DNA of 22,924 nucleotides from Pedobacter sp. UBA2067 (GTDB lineage Bacteria > Bacteroidota > Bacteroidia > Sphingobacteriales > Sphingobacteriaceae). The translations under genes were made by a program, and so were the position numbers. Where the stretch lies: NCBI GenBank assembly GCA_002333205.1, contig DDAD01000122.1, forward strand, positions 9,285 to 32,208, read 5' to 3'. Shown piece after piece: positions 1 through 8,200 of the stretch; the first letter of the stretch is position 1; the number at the start of each line of letters is the position of its first letter. The notes below the pieces were generated by a model. It had not been told where the DNA came from. It was given only the letters and a program-made list of their open reading frames with translations, and did no database searches.

Positions 1-137
1 TTTGAGGTAGAAATTAGGCCGGTTGCGGTGCTAACAGGCACATTTTCAGGCACTGGCACCTGCTCCTCTGGATTGTTTTTACGGCATGCGGAAGCCGTTA
101 TCCATAGGATAAGCAGCAGACAGGAAAGTTTTTTCAC
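1..137 (-). CDS. Lipoprotein, 5' part only (possible starch-binding or amylase lipoprotein)
   Basis: Only the first 45 codons are in the window; the gene continues past the left edge. It begins with GTG at 137-135, and that G is shared with the TAG stop of the MFS gene (TAGTG), a typical translational-coupling junction. The product starts MKKLSCLLLILWITASAC then RKNN: two lysines, a hydrophobic stretch and a cysteine at residue 18, which is a lipoprotein signal peptide, although the -3 residue (Ala) is not the usual Leu. A Pro/Val/Glu-rich linker follows, as in surface-exposed Bacteroidota lipoproteins. It is the last visible gene of the maltodextrin operon, so a SusG-like outer-membrane alpha-amylase or another starch-binding lipoprotein would fit. 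That function is inferred from position alone; no catalytic region is visible. Confidence 0.75.
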   Translation of the reverse strand, partial: MKKLSCLLLILWITASACRKNNPEEQVPVPENVPVSTATGLISTS

Positions 138-1492
138 TATATCTTTTCTTTATTGTTTTGGATGTACAAGACAGAGATGGCACCTAAGATCATGAAGATC
201 CCTGCCATTACGATGGCATAAATGGCCTCGCCATTATAAAATTGCTTAACGATCATACCGCCGAAGAAGCCGTTAACGATCTGCGGCATGGTGATGAAGA
301 AGTTGAATATACCCATGTAAACGCCCATTTTACGCGCCGGGATGGAGCTTGAAAGGATCGCATATGGCATAGACAGGATACTGCCCCATGCAAGACCAAT
401 ACCGATCATGGAAAAGATCAAGTGATCCGGATTGGTGATGAAGTAAATGGATAGTAGTCCCACACCGCCGCAGACCAACGAAAAAGCGTGGGCAATCTTG
501 CGACTGGTTTTATCTGCAATCCATGGTAAGATCAAGGCGTAAACTGCAGAAATACCATTATAGATACCGAAAAGGAAGGCTACCCAGTTGGCAGCATCCG
601 CGAACTGAGCAGAAGTCGTGTCTCCAGGCATTACCTTGTAGATATGCTGGGCCACTGCAGGAGTGGTAAACACCCACATGGAGAACAATGCAAACCAGGA
701 GAAGAACTGCACCACACCAAGTTGTTTCATGGTTAGTGGCATGTTCTTGAAATCCTTAAAGATGGTCATCAGGCCATGTTGCTCTTCCTGTATCGGTGTA
801 GCCTGGTGGCTTTCCATTTCTTCCGGTGAATATTCTTTTGTCGTGATAACCGTCCACAAGATGGTAGCGATAAGGACTGCAGCACCTACGTAAAAAGAAT
901 AAATTACGTTGTTAGGGATCTGGCCTTCTACGGCAACCTTAGATACACCAACATACTCGGACAGGATGTATGGCAGCCAGGAACCGACAATGGCACCCGA
1001 ACCAATCAGGAATGTTTGCGTGGAGAAACCAAAGCTCCGCTGACTTTCGGGCAGCTTGTCACCTACTAATGCACGGAAAGGCTCCATGGCTACATTAATG
1101 GAGGCATCCATGATCATCAGCATACCTGCACCAATGATGATTGGCGGCATCAGTCCGGCAAGTACTGCCGAATTGGGCATCAGAATCAAGGCGATTGCAG
1201 TAAGCAAAGCGCCAATCATGAAATAAGGACGTCTTCTACCGAACCTGTTCCAGGTACGGTCGCTATAATGCCCGATGATCGGTTGCACGATCATACCGGT
1301 TAATGGGGCAGCCAGCCAAAACAAAGATAAATGCTCTACATCTGCACCGAAGGTCTGCAGGATTCTGGAAGCATTTCCATTTTGCAAGGCAAAACCGAAC
1401 TGTATTCCGAAGAACCCCATACTCATGTTGAAAATCTGAAGCTTACTAAGGCGAGGTTTTGAGGCTACTTGTTTTTGGCTGACCTGTTCCAT
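137..1492 (-). CDS. MFS sugar permease, SLC45-type, probable maltose/maltodextrin importer
   Basis: A 451-residue inner-membrane protein of the major facilitator superfamily with about 12 hydrophobic segments. The loop after helix 2 carries the MFS motif A in its SLC45/sucrose-transporter form: GHYSDRTWNRFGRRRP at residues 74-89. A charged cytosolic loop around residues 225-245 separates the two six-helix halves. The family imports disaccharides, often with protons. The gene lies 8 nt after the GH13 amylase stop and its stop overlaps the next lipoprotein start, so it is within the operon. Just upstream are a cytosolic maltose phosphorylase and beta-phosphoglucomutase, which need an importer for maltose. 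Substrate assignment is inferred from context. The ATG start leaves a short polar N-terminal tail before helix 1, normal for the family. Confidence 0.88.
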   Translation of the reverse strand: MEQVSQKQVASKPRLSKLQIFNMSMGFFGIQFGFALQNGNASRILQTFGADVEHLSLFWLAAPLTGMIVQPIIGHYSDRTWNRFGRRRPYFMIGALLTAIALILMPNSAVLAGLMPPIIIGAGMLMIMDASINVAMEPFRALVGDKLPESQRSFGFSTQTFLIGSGAIVGSWLPYILSEYVGVSKVAVEGQIPNNVIYSFYVGAAVLIATILWTVITTKEYSPEEMESHQATPIQEEQHGLMTIFKDFKNMPLTMKQLGVVQFFSWFALFSMWVFTTPAVAQHIYKVMPGDTTSAQFADAANWVAFLFGIYNGISAVYALILPWIADKTSRKIAHAFSLVCGGVGLLSIYFITNPDHLIFSMIGIGLAWGSILSMPYAILSSSIPARKMGVYMGIFNFFITMPQIVNGFFGGMIVKQFYNGEAIYAIVMAGIFMILGAISVLYIQNNKEKI

Positions 1493-1500
1493 ATAATGAA

Positions 1501-3243
1501 TTAGAATTTAATAATTTGTGCCGAGGAAGGCGTTACCTTCACACGAATAGAATGACCGTTGATTTGAACTGGTGTATCGTTTAATATATCCTTCGCTGAA
1601 CCTGCAGATGCTGATGATAATACATCCGAAGGAATGTTGATTTCACTTTCGAAGGTTTGTTCGCGGTCAAAGTTTACCACGATTAGCATACGGTCTTTTG
1701 CGGTGTACCTGAAGTAGGCATACGCGCGGCTGTTATTTTCTAAGGGCATGTTATAGTGCTTACCGTTGATGATTGCATCAGATCTACCGGCAACATGAAA
1801 TAGTTTACTGTAAAATGCTCGTAATGCTTTTTGTTCGTCGCTAAGTAGTCCACCGTCATATTTACCGATGTTCACCCATTGCTGCAAAGCAGGCACACCC
1901 CAGTAATCAAAAATGGTGGTACGACCGTCATCGCCGCTGAAGCCGGAAACACCTTCTGCTTTTTCGCCAACTTCCTGTCCGGAGTACAACATTACCGGAC
2001 CGCCGGATAGTGTGGCGGAAACAACCATTGCCGGAACGGCTAACCAAGGATTGGCAGCAAATGCTTTTGAAGCAATACGCTCTTCATCATGGTTCTCCAG
2101 AAAACGCAACATTTTGTTTCCAAAAGTTGCACTTTCCACCTGCCATACATGGTCAATATCAGCGGTCTTTGCATTCTGTTCATTGCGCATTAGTCGCTTA
2201 AGGCCATCGTAAAGACCTACCTTGTCGTATAGGTAGTCGAACTTGCCTTTGGTTAAATACAGTTCATAAGCTGTGGGGTCATAAGCTTCACCAATGAAAA
2301 CCAGCGAAGGTTTAACTTTCTTTAGTTCTGGTATTACCCAGTTCCAGAATTCTACAGGCACCATTTCAGCAACATCACAACGGAAGCCATCAACACCTTT
2401 ATTACTCCAGTAAACCAGGATGTCGCGCATTTTGGTCCACACCGGTGGGATTGGATCGAAATGCGTCTGTTTGTTGTTCTGGTAGTCCACACCGTAGTTT
2501 AATTTTACGGTTTCGTACCAGTCGTTTTTACTTGGTGATTCTGAAAATACGTTATTTCCAGTGGCCTTCGCCGGACTTTCATTAAACCTGCCATCTTTCA
2601 AAGATGCTAAGCCATCGTTAACGTTGGTATCTGTAGGTACCACGAAGTCTTTTCCAGGCACATAGTAATAGTCGTTCTTCGGATGGTAAGCCACCGTTTT
2701 ATCATCCTGTGCACCGAAGTCGATCACCTTTGCAGGTTTTGCTTTAGACACATAACTTCTGGCCACATGATTGGGCACGAAGTCGATGATAACCTTTAAA
2801 CCGTTCTTGTGCGTACGTTCAACCAGCGCCTCAAATTCCTTCATGCGGTTTTTTACATCAACCGCAAGATCCGGATCCACGTCATAGTAGTCACGGATGG
2901 CGTATGGAGAACCTGCGCGACCTTTTACCACGTCTGCATCTGCTGTTGGAATACCAAATTTGCTGTAATCCGTTAAACTTGCATGGGCAATAACACCAGT
3001 GTACCAGACATGGGTAATGCCCATCTCTTTGATGCCATTGATGGCTTGCTGATTGATGTCGTTAAATTTCCCACTACCATTCTGTTCGATGGTACCGAAT
3101 GGAATGTTCTGCGTTTTAGTGTTGCCGAACAACCTCGGCAACATCTGGTAGATCATCAGCTTATCGTTCTGCTGTGCTACAGCACTTTCAATCCCGGTTG
3201 CAGACATCATGGTCATAAGTACTAGATATTTTAATTTCCTCAC
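1501..3243 (-). CDS. GH13 alpha-amylase family enzyme, exported
   Basis: A 580-residue glycoside hydrolase of family GH13, acting on alpha-1,4-glucans. The four conserved GH13 regions are intact: DFVPNH (154-159), GFRCD with nucleophile Asp290, FIGE with acid/base Glu319, and NHD with transition-state Asp386. A Sec signal peptide of about 23 residues ends at AVA before QQ; there is no lipobox, so a periplasmic location is likely. The start codon is GTG at 3243-3241 and overlaps the maltose phosphorylase TGA by 4 bp (GTGA). This start is favoured because it gives the signal peptide its positive residues (Arg2, Lys3, Lys5); the next Met lies inside the hydrophobic core. About 100 residues after the barrel fit the GH13 C-terminal beta domain. 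The exact product (maltose or other malto-oligosaccharides) cannot be read from the sequence. Confidence 0.9.
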   Translation of the reverse strand: MRKLKYLVLMTMMSATGIESAVAQQNDKLMIYQMLPRLFGNTKTQNIPFGTIEQNGSGKFNDINQQAINGIKEMGITHVWYTGVIAHASLTDYSKFGIPTADADVVKGRAGSPYAIRDYYDVDPDLAVDVKNRMKEFEALVERTHKNGLKVIIDFVPNHVARSYVSKAKPAKVIDFGAQDDKTVAYHPKNDYYYVPGKDFVVPTDTNVNDGLASLKDGRFNESPAKATGNNVFSESPSKNDWYETVKLNYGVDYQNNKQTHFDPIPPVWTKMRDILVYWSNKGVDGFRCDVAEMVPVEFWNWVIPELKKVKPSLVFIGEAYDPTAYELYLTKGKFDYLYDKVGLYDGLKRLMRNEQNAKTADIDHVWQVESATFGNKMLRFLENHDEERIASKAFAANPWLAVPAMVVSATLSGGPVMLYSGQEVGEKAEGVSGFSGDDGRTTIFDYWGVPALQQWVNIGKYDGGLLSDEQKALRAFYSKLFHVAGRSDAIINGKHYNMPLENNSRAYAYFRYTAKDRMLIVVNFDREQTFESEINIPSDVLSSASAGSAKDILNDTPVQINGHSIRVKVTPSSAQIIKF

Positions 3244-5558
3244 AGGCTTAATGCTTTTAAAGATATCTTTTTCTCGCCCTGCGCGATATCAAATGTCTCA
3301 TTAAATACGCTTACTGCAATGGTTTCTGCGCTGTTGTTTACGATGGAAAGCTCCTCTGCACTGATTTTGATCTTCAGTTGTGTACCTCTGAAACCAATGT
3401 TAAAAGAGAACGATTTCCACTGACTTGGCAAGAATGGGTTAAATTGAAGCTTGTTATCGCGTACTTTCATGCCTGCAAAACCTTCCACAATACTCATCCA
3501 GGTACCTGCCATAGAAGTGATGTGTAATCCATCTTCGGTGTCATTGTTATAATCGTCCAGATCTAACCTGGAGGTGCGCAGGTAAAACTCGTATGCTTTT
3601 TCCTCATCGCTTAAACGTGCAGCAAGGATGCTGTGTACACATGGAGAAAGGGAGCTTTCGTGTACGGTACGAGATTCATAGAACTTGAAGTTGCGCTTCA
3701 GTGTTTCTATGTCAAATTCATCTTCGAAGAAGTACATGCCTTGCAGCACGTCTGCCTGCTTGATGAAGCATGAACGTAGAATCCTGTCCCAGCTCCACTT
3801 CTGGTTCAAAGGACGTTCTGCAGCTGGAAGATCGGCAACAAGCATTTGCTCCTTATCCAAATAACCATCCTGCTGTAAGAATACACCTTGTTGCTCGTCG
3901 TATGGATAGTACATTTGATCTGCAATGCTGGTCCAGTCTTCAAATTCTTTGGTGTCCAGGTTCACCTGCGTTAAGATAGCCTCATATCTTGATGCATCCT
4001 GATCTTTCACAGCTTCCGCCGCTTCTTTAGCATACCGTAAACACCATGCAGCAAGCTTATTGGTGTACCAGTTGTTGTTGATGTTGTTCTCGTATTCGTT
4101 CGGACCAGTTACGCCAAGGATTACATACTTGTTCTTTTCTGCGCTCCAGTTTACGCGTTGCTTCCAGAACCTGGCAATGCCGATCAGCACTTCCAGTCCG
4201 TGAGAAGCCAGGTAACTTGCGTCTCCTGTATAGCGGATGTAGTTGTAAATGGCGAAAGCAATCGCACCGTTCCTGTGGATCTCCTCAAAGGTGATCTCCC
4301 ATTCGTTGTGACACTCCTCACCATTCATGGTTACCATTGGATACAATGCTGCACCATCTTTGAAACCTAACTTCTGAGCGTTTTCAATCGCTTTCTGCAG
4401 GTGGTTGTGACGGTAAACCAAGAGGTTTTTAGCCACTTCCTGTGGTGCAGTAGCCAGGTAGAAAGGAATGCAGTATGCTTCAGTATCCCAGTAAGTAGAA
4501 CCGCCGTATTTCTCGCCGGTAAATCCTTTCGGACCGATGTTTAGTCTTGCGTCTTTACCAGTGTAGGTTTGATTTAATTGGAAAATGTTGAAACGGATGG
4601 CTTGTTGTGCAGCTACATCACCTTCAATCAGGATATCACCTTCTTCCCACTTGTTTGCCCATGCACCAACCTGTGCATGGAATAGTTCCTCAAAACCTGC
4701 AGCCGTAGCACGCGCGATTGCAGCTGTTGCTGCTTTTTGCAGTTCCGCTTTGTCGTAGTTTTCTGAGGAGATGTTTGCAGCGTATTTAACAATGGTAACG
4801 CTATCACCTTCATTAACATTTACTTCAATACTTGAAGCGATGTATTTCTCTTTTTCAATCGGCGTAGCTTTAGCTGAAACAGCTTCGTTGTTCAGTAAAA
4901 TCTGGGTGTTGGTAGCCGTACAAACTTCGAAGTTTGTCTTTTTGGTTCTTAAAGTAACGAAAGCAGTATCTGCATTGAAACCTTTGTTTACCTCTTCCCA
5001 GAACTTCTCATCGTAGTTTGAATCCTGGTTCTTTACATCACCATCGATTGAAGAAGTGATGCTAAGCACACCATTGAAGTTCTTTGCTACGACCTGATAT
5101 TGTATTGCAGCAAGCTCATCATCCGCAATGCTGCAGAATCTTTTTGCTACAACACTTAGTACCTTTCCTGAAGGCAGTTCTGCAGTGAAGGAACGCTGAA
5201 GATAACCTTCCTTCATATTTAGCACACGTGTGAAGTCAATTACTTTAGCTGTGTTCAGGTCTAGTGTTTCGCCATCAGCTTTGATGTCGATACCAATCCA
5301 GTTCGCAGCGTTTAACACCTTCGCGAAATAATCCGGGTATCCGTTTTTCCACCATCCTACGCGGGTTTTATCTGGGTAATATACACCTGCCACATAATTG
5401 CCCAGCAGCGTTTCCCCGGTATACGTTTCTTCGAAGTTTGCCCGCTGGCCCATTCTACCGTTTCCGATGCTGAATAAGCTTTCAGAGATTTTATTTAAAT
5501 GAGGATCAAAACCTTCCTCTACAATGTTCCACTCGCTTGGTTTGATATAATTTTTCAT
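3240..5558 (-). CDS. mapA: Maltose phosphorylase (GH65)
   Basis: A 772-residue GH65 inverting phosphorylase. It splits maltose with phosphate into glucose and beta-D-glucose-1-phosphate (EC 2.4.1.8). GPNEY at 485-489 places the general acid at Glu488, within one residue of Glu487 in the Lactobacillus brevis enzyme. STYWDTEAY (354-362) lines the sugar site, and RTVHESSLSP is the family phosphate-site region. GEECHNEWEITFEEIHRN (413-430) matches, from memory, the maltose-specific rather than the trehalose- or kojibiose-specific form of this loop. There is no signal peptide, so it is cytosolic. The gene starts 2 nt after the beta-phosphoglucomutase stop, and that enzyme consumes its product, which supports the assignment. 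Full length for the family. Kojibiose or nigerose phosphorylase is a less likely alternative. Confidence 0.93.
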   Translation of the reverse strand: MKNYIKPSEWNIVEEGFDPHLNKISESLFSIGNGRMGQRANFEETYTGETLLGNYVAGVYYPDKTRVGWWKNGYPDYFAKVLNAANWIGIDIKADGETLDLNTAKVIDFTRVLNMKEGYLQRSFTAELPSGKVLSVVAKRFCSIADDELAAIQYQVVAKNFNGVLSITSSIDGDVKNQDSNYDEKFWEEVNKGFNADTAFVTLRTKKTNFEVCTATNTQILLNNEAVSAKATPIEKEKYIASSIEVNVNEGDSVTIVKYAANISSENYDKAELQKAATAAIARATAAGFEELFHAQVGAWANKWEEGDILIEGDVAAQQAIRFNIFQLNQTYTGKDARLNIGPKGFTGEKYGGSTYWDTEAYCIPFYLATAPQEVAKNLLVYRHNHLQKAIENAQKLGFKDGAALYPMVTMNGEECHNEWEITFEEIHRNGAIAFAIYNYIRYTGDASYLASHGLEVLIGIARFWKQRVNWSAEKNKYVILGVTGPNEYENNINNNWYTNKLAAWCLRYAKEAAEAVKDQDASRYEAILTQVNLDTKEFEDWTSIADQMYYPYDEQQGVFLQQDGYLDKEQMLVADLPAAERPLNQKWSWDRILRSCFIKQADVLQGMYFFEDEFDIETLKRNFKFYESRTVHESSLSPCVHSILAARLSDEEKAYEFYLRTSRLDLDDYNNDTEDGLHITSMAGTWMSIVEGFAGMKVRDNKLQFNPFLPSQWKSFSFNIGFRGTQLKIKISAEELSIVNNSAETIAVSVFNETFDIAQGEKKISLKALSL

Positions 5559-5560
5559 TC

Positions 5561-6235
5561 TTATGCTTTGTCGTTTACCAGGTCAATAATTTGTGATACG
5601 GAGATTTCAGAAAGGTCTTTGATCACCATATTCGCACCTTTAAGGTTGTTTTGCTTACCAACGCCGATTACTTTCATGCCCCCATTAATGGCAGCTTGTA
5701 CACCTGCTTGTGCATCTTCAAACACAATGCAGTGCGCAGGTTCCAGTCCCAGTGCTTCGGCACCCTTCAGGAATACTTCCGGATCGGGCTTGGAAGCGTT
5801 TACGTGATTTCCATCAATTATGGCATCGAAATAATGTGCAAGATTTGTTCTTTCCAGGATCATTCCTGAGTTTTTGCTTGCAGAGCCGAGGGCAATCTTA
5901 ATACCTGCAGCTTTTAGCTGTTCCAGTAATTGCAGCGTTCCCGGTAGTACTTCGTCAGCAGTCATCTTGCTGATCATTTCCACGTACTCCGCATTTTTAC
6001 TGGCAGCAAGCTCCAGCATCTCTGCTTCTGTCTTGGAAACTCCGCCCCAGTCCAGGATCATTTCCAGTGAACGCATCCGGTTTACACCTTTTAAGTGCTC
6101 ATTCTGTGCTTCTGTAAAGTCAAATCCGAGACGGTTTGCAAGTGCTTTCCAGGCTTTGTAGTGATATACAGCGGTATCTACAAGGACGCCGTCGAGATCA
6201 AAAAGGCATCCTATTTTATCAGTATGAATATTCAT
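5561..6235 (-). CDS. pgmB: Beta-phosphoglucomutase
   Basis: A 224-residue HAD-superfamily enzyme that converts beta-D-glucose-1-phosphate to glucose-6-phosphate (EC 5.4.2.6). All HAD motifs are present: DLDGV with nucleophile Asp13 and acid/base Asp15, Ser118 in GSAS, Lys149 in NASKPDP, and Glu173/Asp174 for magnesium. The spacing matches the well-studied Lactococcus lactis enzyme with an offset of 4-5 residues. The cap domain is the short helical type, including a Gly-Val-Asn-Arg stretch at 50-53 typical of beta-PGM. It is cytosolic. The ATG overlaps the neopullulanase TAA by one base (TAATG), and its stop lies 2 nt before the maltose phosphorylase start, so the two steps of maltose phosphorolysis are translated side by side. 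Confidence 0.94.
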   Translation of the reverse strand: MNIHTDKIGCLFDLDGVLVDTAVYHYKAWKALANRLGFDFTEAQNEHLKGVNRMRSLEMILDWGGVSKTEAEMLELAASKNAEYVEMISKMTADEVLPGTLQLLEQLKAAGIKIALGSASKNSGMILERTNLAHYFDAIIDGNHVNASKPDPEVFLKGAEALGLEPAHCIVFEDAQAGVQAAINGGMKVIGVGKQNNLKGANMVIKDLSEISVSQIIDLVNDKA

Positions 6236-8085
6236 TAATTAAGTTCTAAAACCAGTGTAGTGCTGGCAGGAATATTTATGGTGTTAATGTTATCGATTTT
6301 TGCTCCGGTGATGATGTTGGTGGCGGTAGTTGCTTGTAGGATACGTTCTGCAAAGCGTGCGGTTTTTAACTCCTTAGCCTTGTCTTCAGAATTCACAATT
6401 ACCATCACGGTTTTCTTGTTGTCTTCCGCATATCTGAAATAAACAAACAGGCCATCTTCAGGCACAAACTGCATCATCTTGCCGCTGGTTAGGGCAGCAC
6501 TGTTTTTACGGTAGTTTGCCAGTGTGCTTACAAAGTCAAATGCCTGGTTCTCCTGTTCCGTTCTGCCGGCTTTATTGAACTTGTTTACTTTGTCGCCTTT
6601 CCAGCCGCCTGGGAAGTCAGATCTTACCAAGCCATCTGGATTGGAGTAGTTCTTCATCAGGATCTCTGTTCCGTAATAGATCTGTGGAATACCACGAACG
6701 GTTAACAGGATCGCCATGCCGCTCTTGTATTTGTTGAAGTCTTCATTTACCATAGAGTAAAATCTGCTCATGTCATGGTTATCCATGAAAACGACATTGC
6801 TGCTTGGGTCTTTATACAGGAAGTCTTGTGCAAGTGTTGCATATAAGCGGAAGATGCCGTCGGTCCATCCTGCTTTACCATTCAAGGCTTCATAGATCGC
6901 ATCTTTCAATACCGCATCCGTAATACCAGGAAGATTGGTGTCCATACCTCTGTTGCTGGTATTACCGCCAGTGAAATACGATTGTGCAGCTGCTGAATTC
7001 ACCAAGGTCTCACCGAAAATAGACAGTGTTGGGAACTCTGCTTTTAATTTAAGTGCCCAGTCTGCCATGTACGTACCTTCATTGTATGGGTAAGTATCTA
7101 ATCGTAGTCCGTCAATACCAGCATACTCGATCCACCAGATGTGGTTTTGTGTACGATAATTTTGTACGTATGGGTTTCTGTGGTTTAAGTCGGGCATGGT
7201 TGGCACGAACCAGCCATCGAGCATGCGCTTTCTGTCTGCTTCAGAGGCGTGGATATCCATTACCGGCTGATCGCGGTAATTGGTCTGGGTATATGTTGGC
7301 CATTGGTTCAACCAGTCCTTCATAGGCATATCCTTGTAAGTATAGTGACCGGTACCAATGTGGTTGTGTACAATATCTTTGATAACTTTTAATCCATTTG
7401 CATGTGCTTTTTCCACATAGGCTTTGTACAATTCATTTGTACCGTAACGTGGATCAATCTTATAGTTATCTGTAGCAGCATAGCCATGATAAGAGGCGCG
7501 CTTCATATCGTTTTCAATTTCTGGAGTCATCCAGATGGCGGTAACGCCAAGTTCTTTAAAGTAATCCAGGCGATTCATTACACCCTGGATATCTCCCCCA
7601 TGACGGTAGTACATGGAGTCGCGGTTTAGTGCGGTTTCCTGTAAGCCTTTAACCACATCGTTGGATGGATCACCATTGGCGAAACGGTCTGGCATTAACA
7701 GGTAAATAACATCTTTACTGGTTACCGGCTGAATTCTTCCAGGGGTTTTATCCCGGTTTTTCAGCTCATAAGTATAGGTAAGGTTTTTCTTTCCTTTTTG
7801 TGCAAAAGTGATGGGAAACTTTCCTGCTTTTGCTTCCGGACTGATCTCCAGATCCAGGAAGAGGTAATTAGGATTTTCTACCTTGTTTACTTTAACGAGC
7901 GACACGCCGGGATAGTTCAGCTGCACAGCAGCATTGGCAATCTGATCGCCATGTACCAGCAGTTGTAGTTTAGGATTGTGCATGCCAACCCACCATGACA
8001 TTGGTTCTACCCTTTCCAGTTTAGGAATTTGGGCATTAATCTGGAGCGCAGCGACTAATAGTAAAGAGGTAAAAAGATTTCTCAT
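6235..8085 (-). CDS. susA: Neopullulanase / cyclomaltodextrinase (GH13, SusA-like)
   Basis: A 616-residue exported enzyme cutting alpha-glucan oligosaccharides, resembling SusA of Bacteroides (GH13 subfamily 46, from memory). A Sec signal peptide ends near INA at 16-18, pointing to the periplasm. Residues about 20-115 form the N-terminal beta domain of the cyclomaltodextrinase group; the GH13 barrel follows, with MPDRFANGDPSND (131-143), DIVHNH (237-242), GLRLD with nucleophile Asp330, FGET with acid/base Glu359, and NHD with Asp438. MPDLNH (297-302) matches the extra region that marks the neopullulanase group. The C-terminal ~90 residues are a beta-sandwich of the same family. It is the first gene after the susE terminator and starts a run of tightly coupled enzyme genes. 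Confidence 0.92.
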   Translation of the reverse strand: MRNLFTSLLLVAALQINAQIPKLERVEPMSWWVGMHNPKLQLLVHGDQIANAAVQLNYPGVSLVKVNKVENPNYLFLDLEISPEAKAGKFPITFAQKGKKNLTYTYELKNRDKTPGRIQPVTSKDVIYLLMPDRFANGDPSNDVVKGLQETALNRDSMYYRHGGDIQGVMNRLDYFKELGVTAIWMTPEIENDMKRASYHGYAATDNYKIDPRYGTNELYKAYVEKAHANGLKVIKDIVHNHIGTGHYTYKDMPMKDWLNQWPTYTQTNYRDQPVMDIHASEADRKRMLDGWFVPTMPDLNHRNPYVQNYRTQNHIWWIEYAGIDGLRLDTYPYNEGTYMADWALKLKAEFPTLSIFGETLVNSAAAQSYFTGGNTSNRGMDTNLPGITDAVLKDAIYEALNGKAGWTDGIFRLYATLAQDFLYKDPSSNVVFMDNHDMSRFYSMVNEDFNKYKSGMAILLTVRGIPQIYYGTEILMKNYSNPDGLVRSDFPGGWKGDKVNKFNKAGRTEQENQAFDFVSTLANYRKNSAALTSGKMMQFVPEDGLFVYFRYAEDNKKTVMVIVNSEDKAKELKTARFAERILQATTATNIITGAKIDNINTINIPASTTLVLELN

Positions 8086-8153
8086 TTAGCAGTTAAATTG
8101 GTTGTAAGTTTTTGTGTAATGAGCGTTGAAAGTGTTAAAAAGCGTTGATTGAT

Positions 8154-8189
8154 GAAAAGAAGCCCTGCAAATGGATTCATTTGCAGGGC
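8154..8189 (-). terminator. Hairpin terminator/attenuator after susE
   Basis: A perfect 12-bp inverted repeat: GCCCTGCAAATG at 8162-8173 and its complement at 8178-8189, with a 4-nt loop. On the minus strand the stem is followed by TTCTTTTC (8161-8154), a T-rich stretch broken by one C. It begins 11 nt past the susE stop and 76 nt before the neopullulanase start. Being inside an apparent operon, it probably acts as a partial terminator that lowers expression of enzyme genes relative to susCDE, or protects the 3' end of the upstream message. On the plus strand no T-tract follows, so it acts on minus-strand transcripts. Confidence 0.82.
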
Positions 8190-8200
8190 AGGTATTGTTC

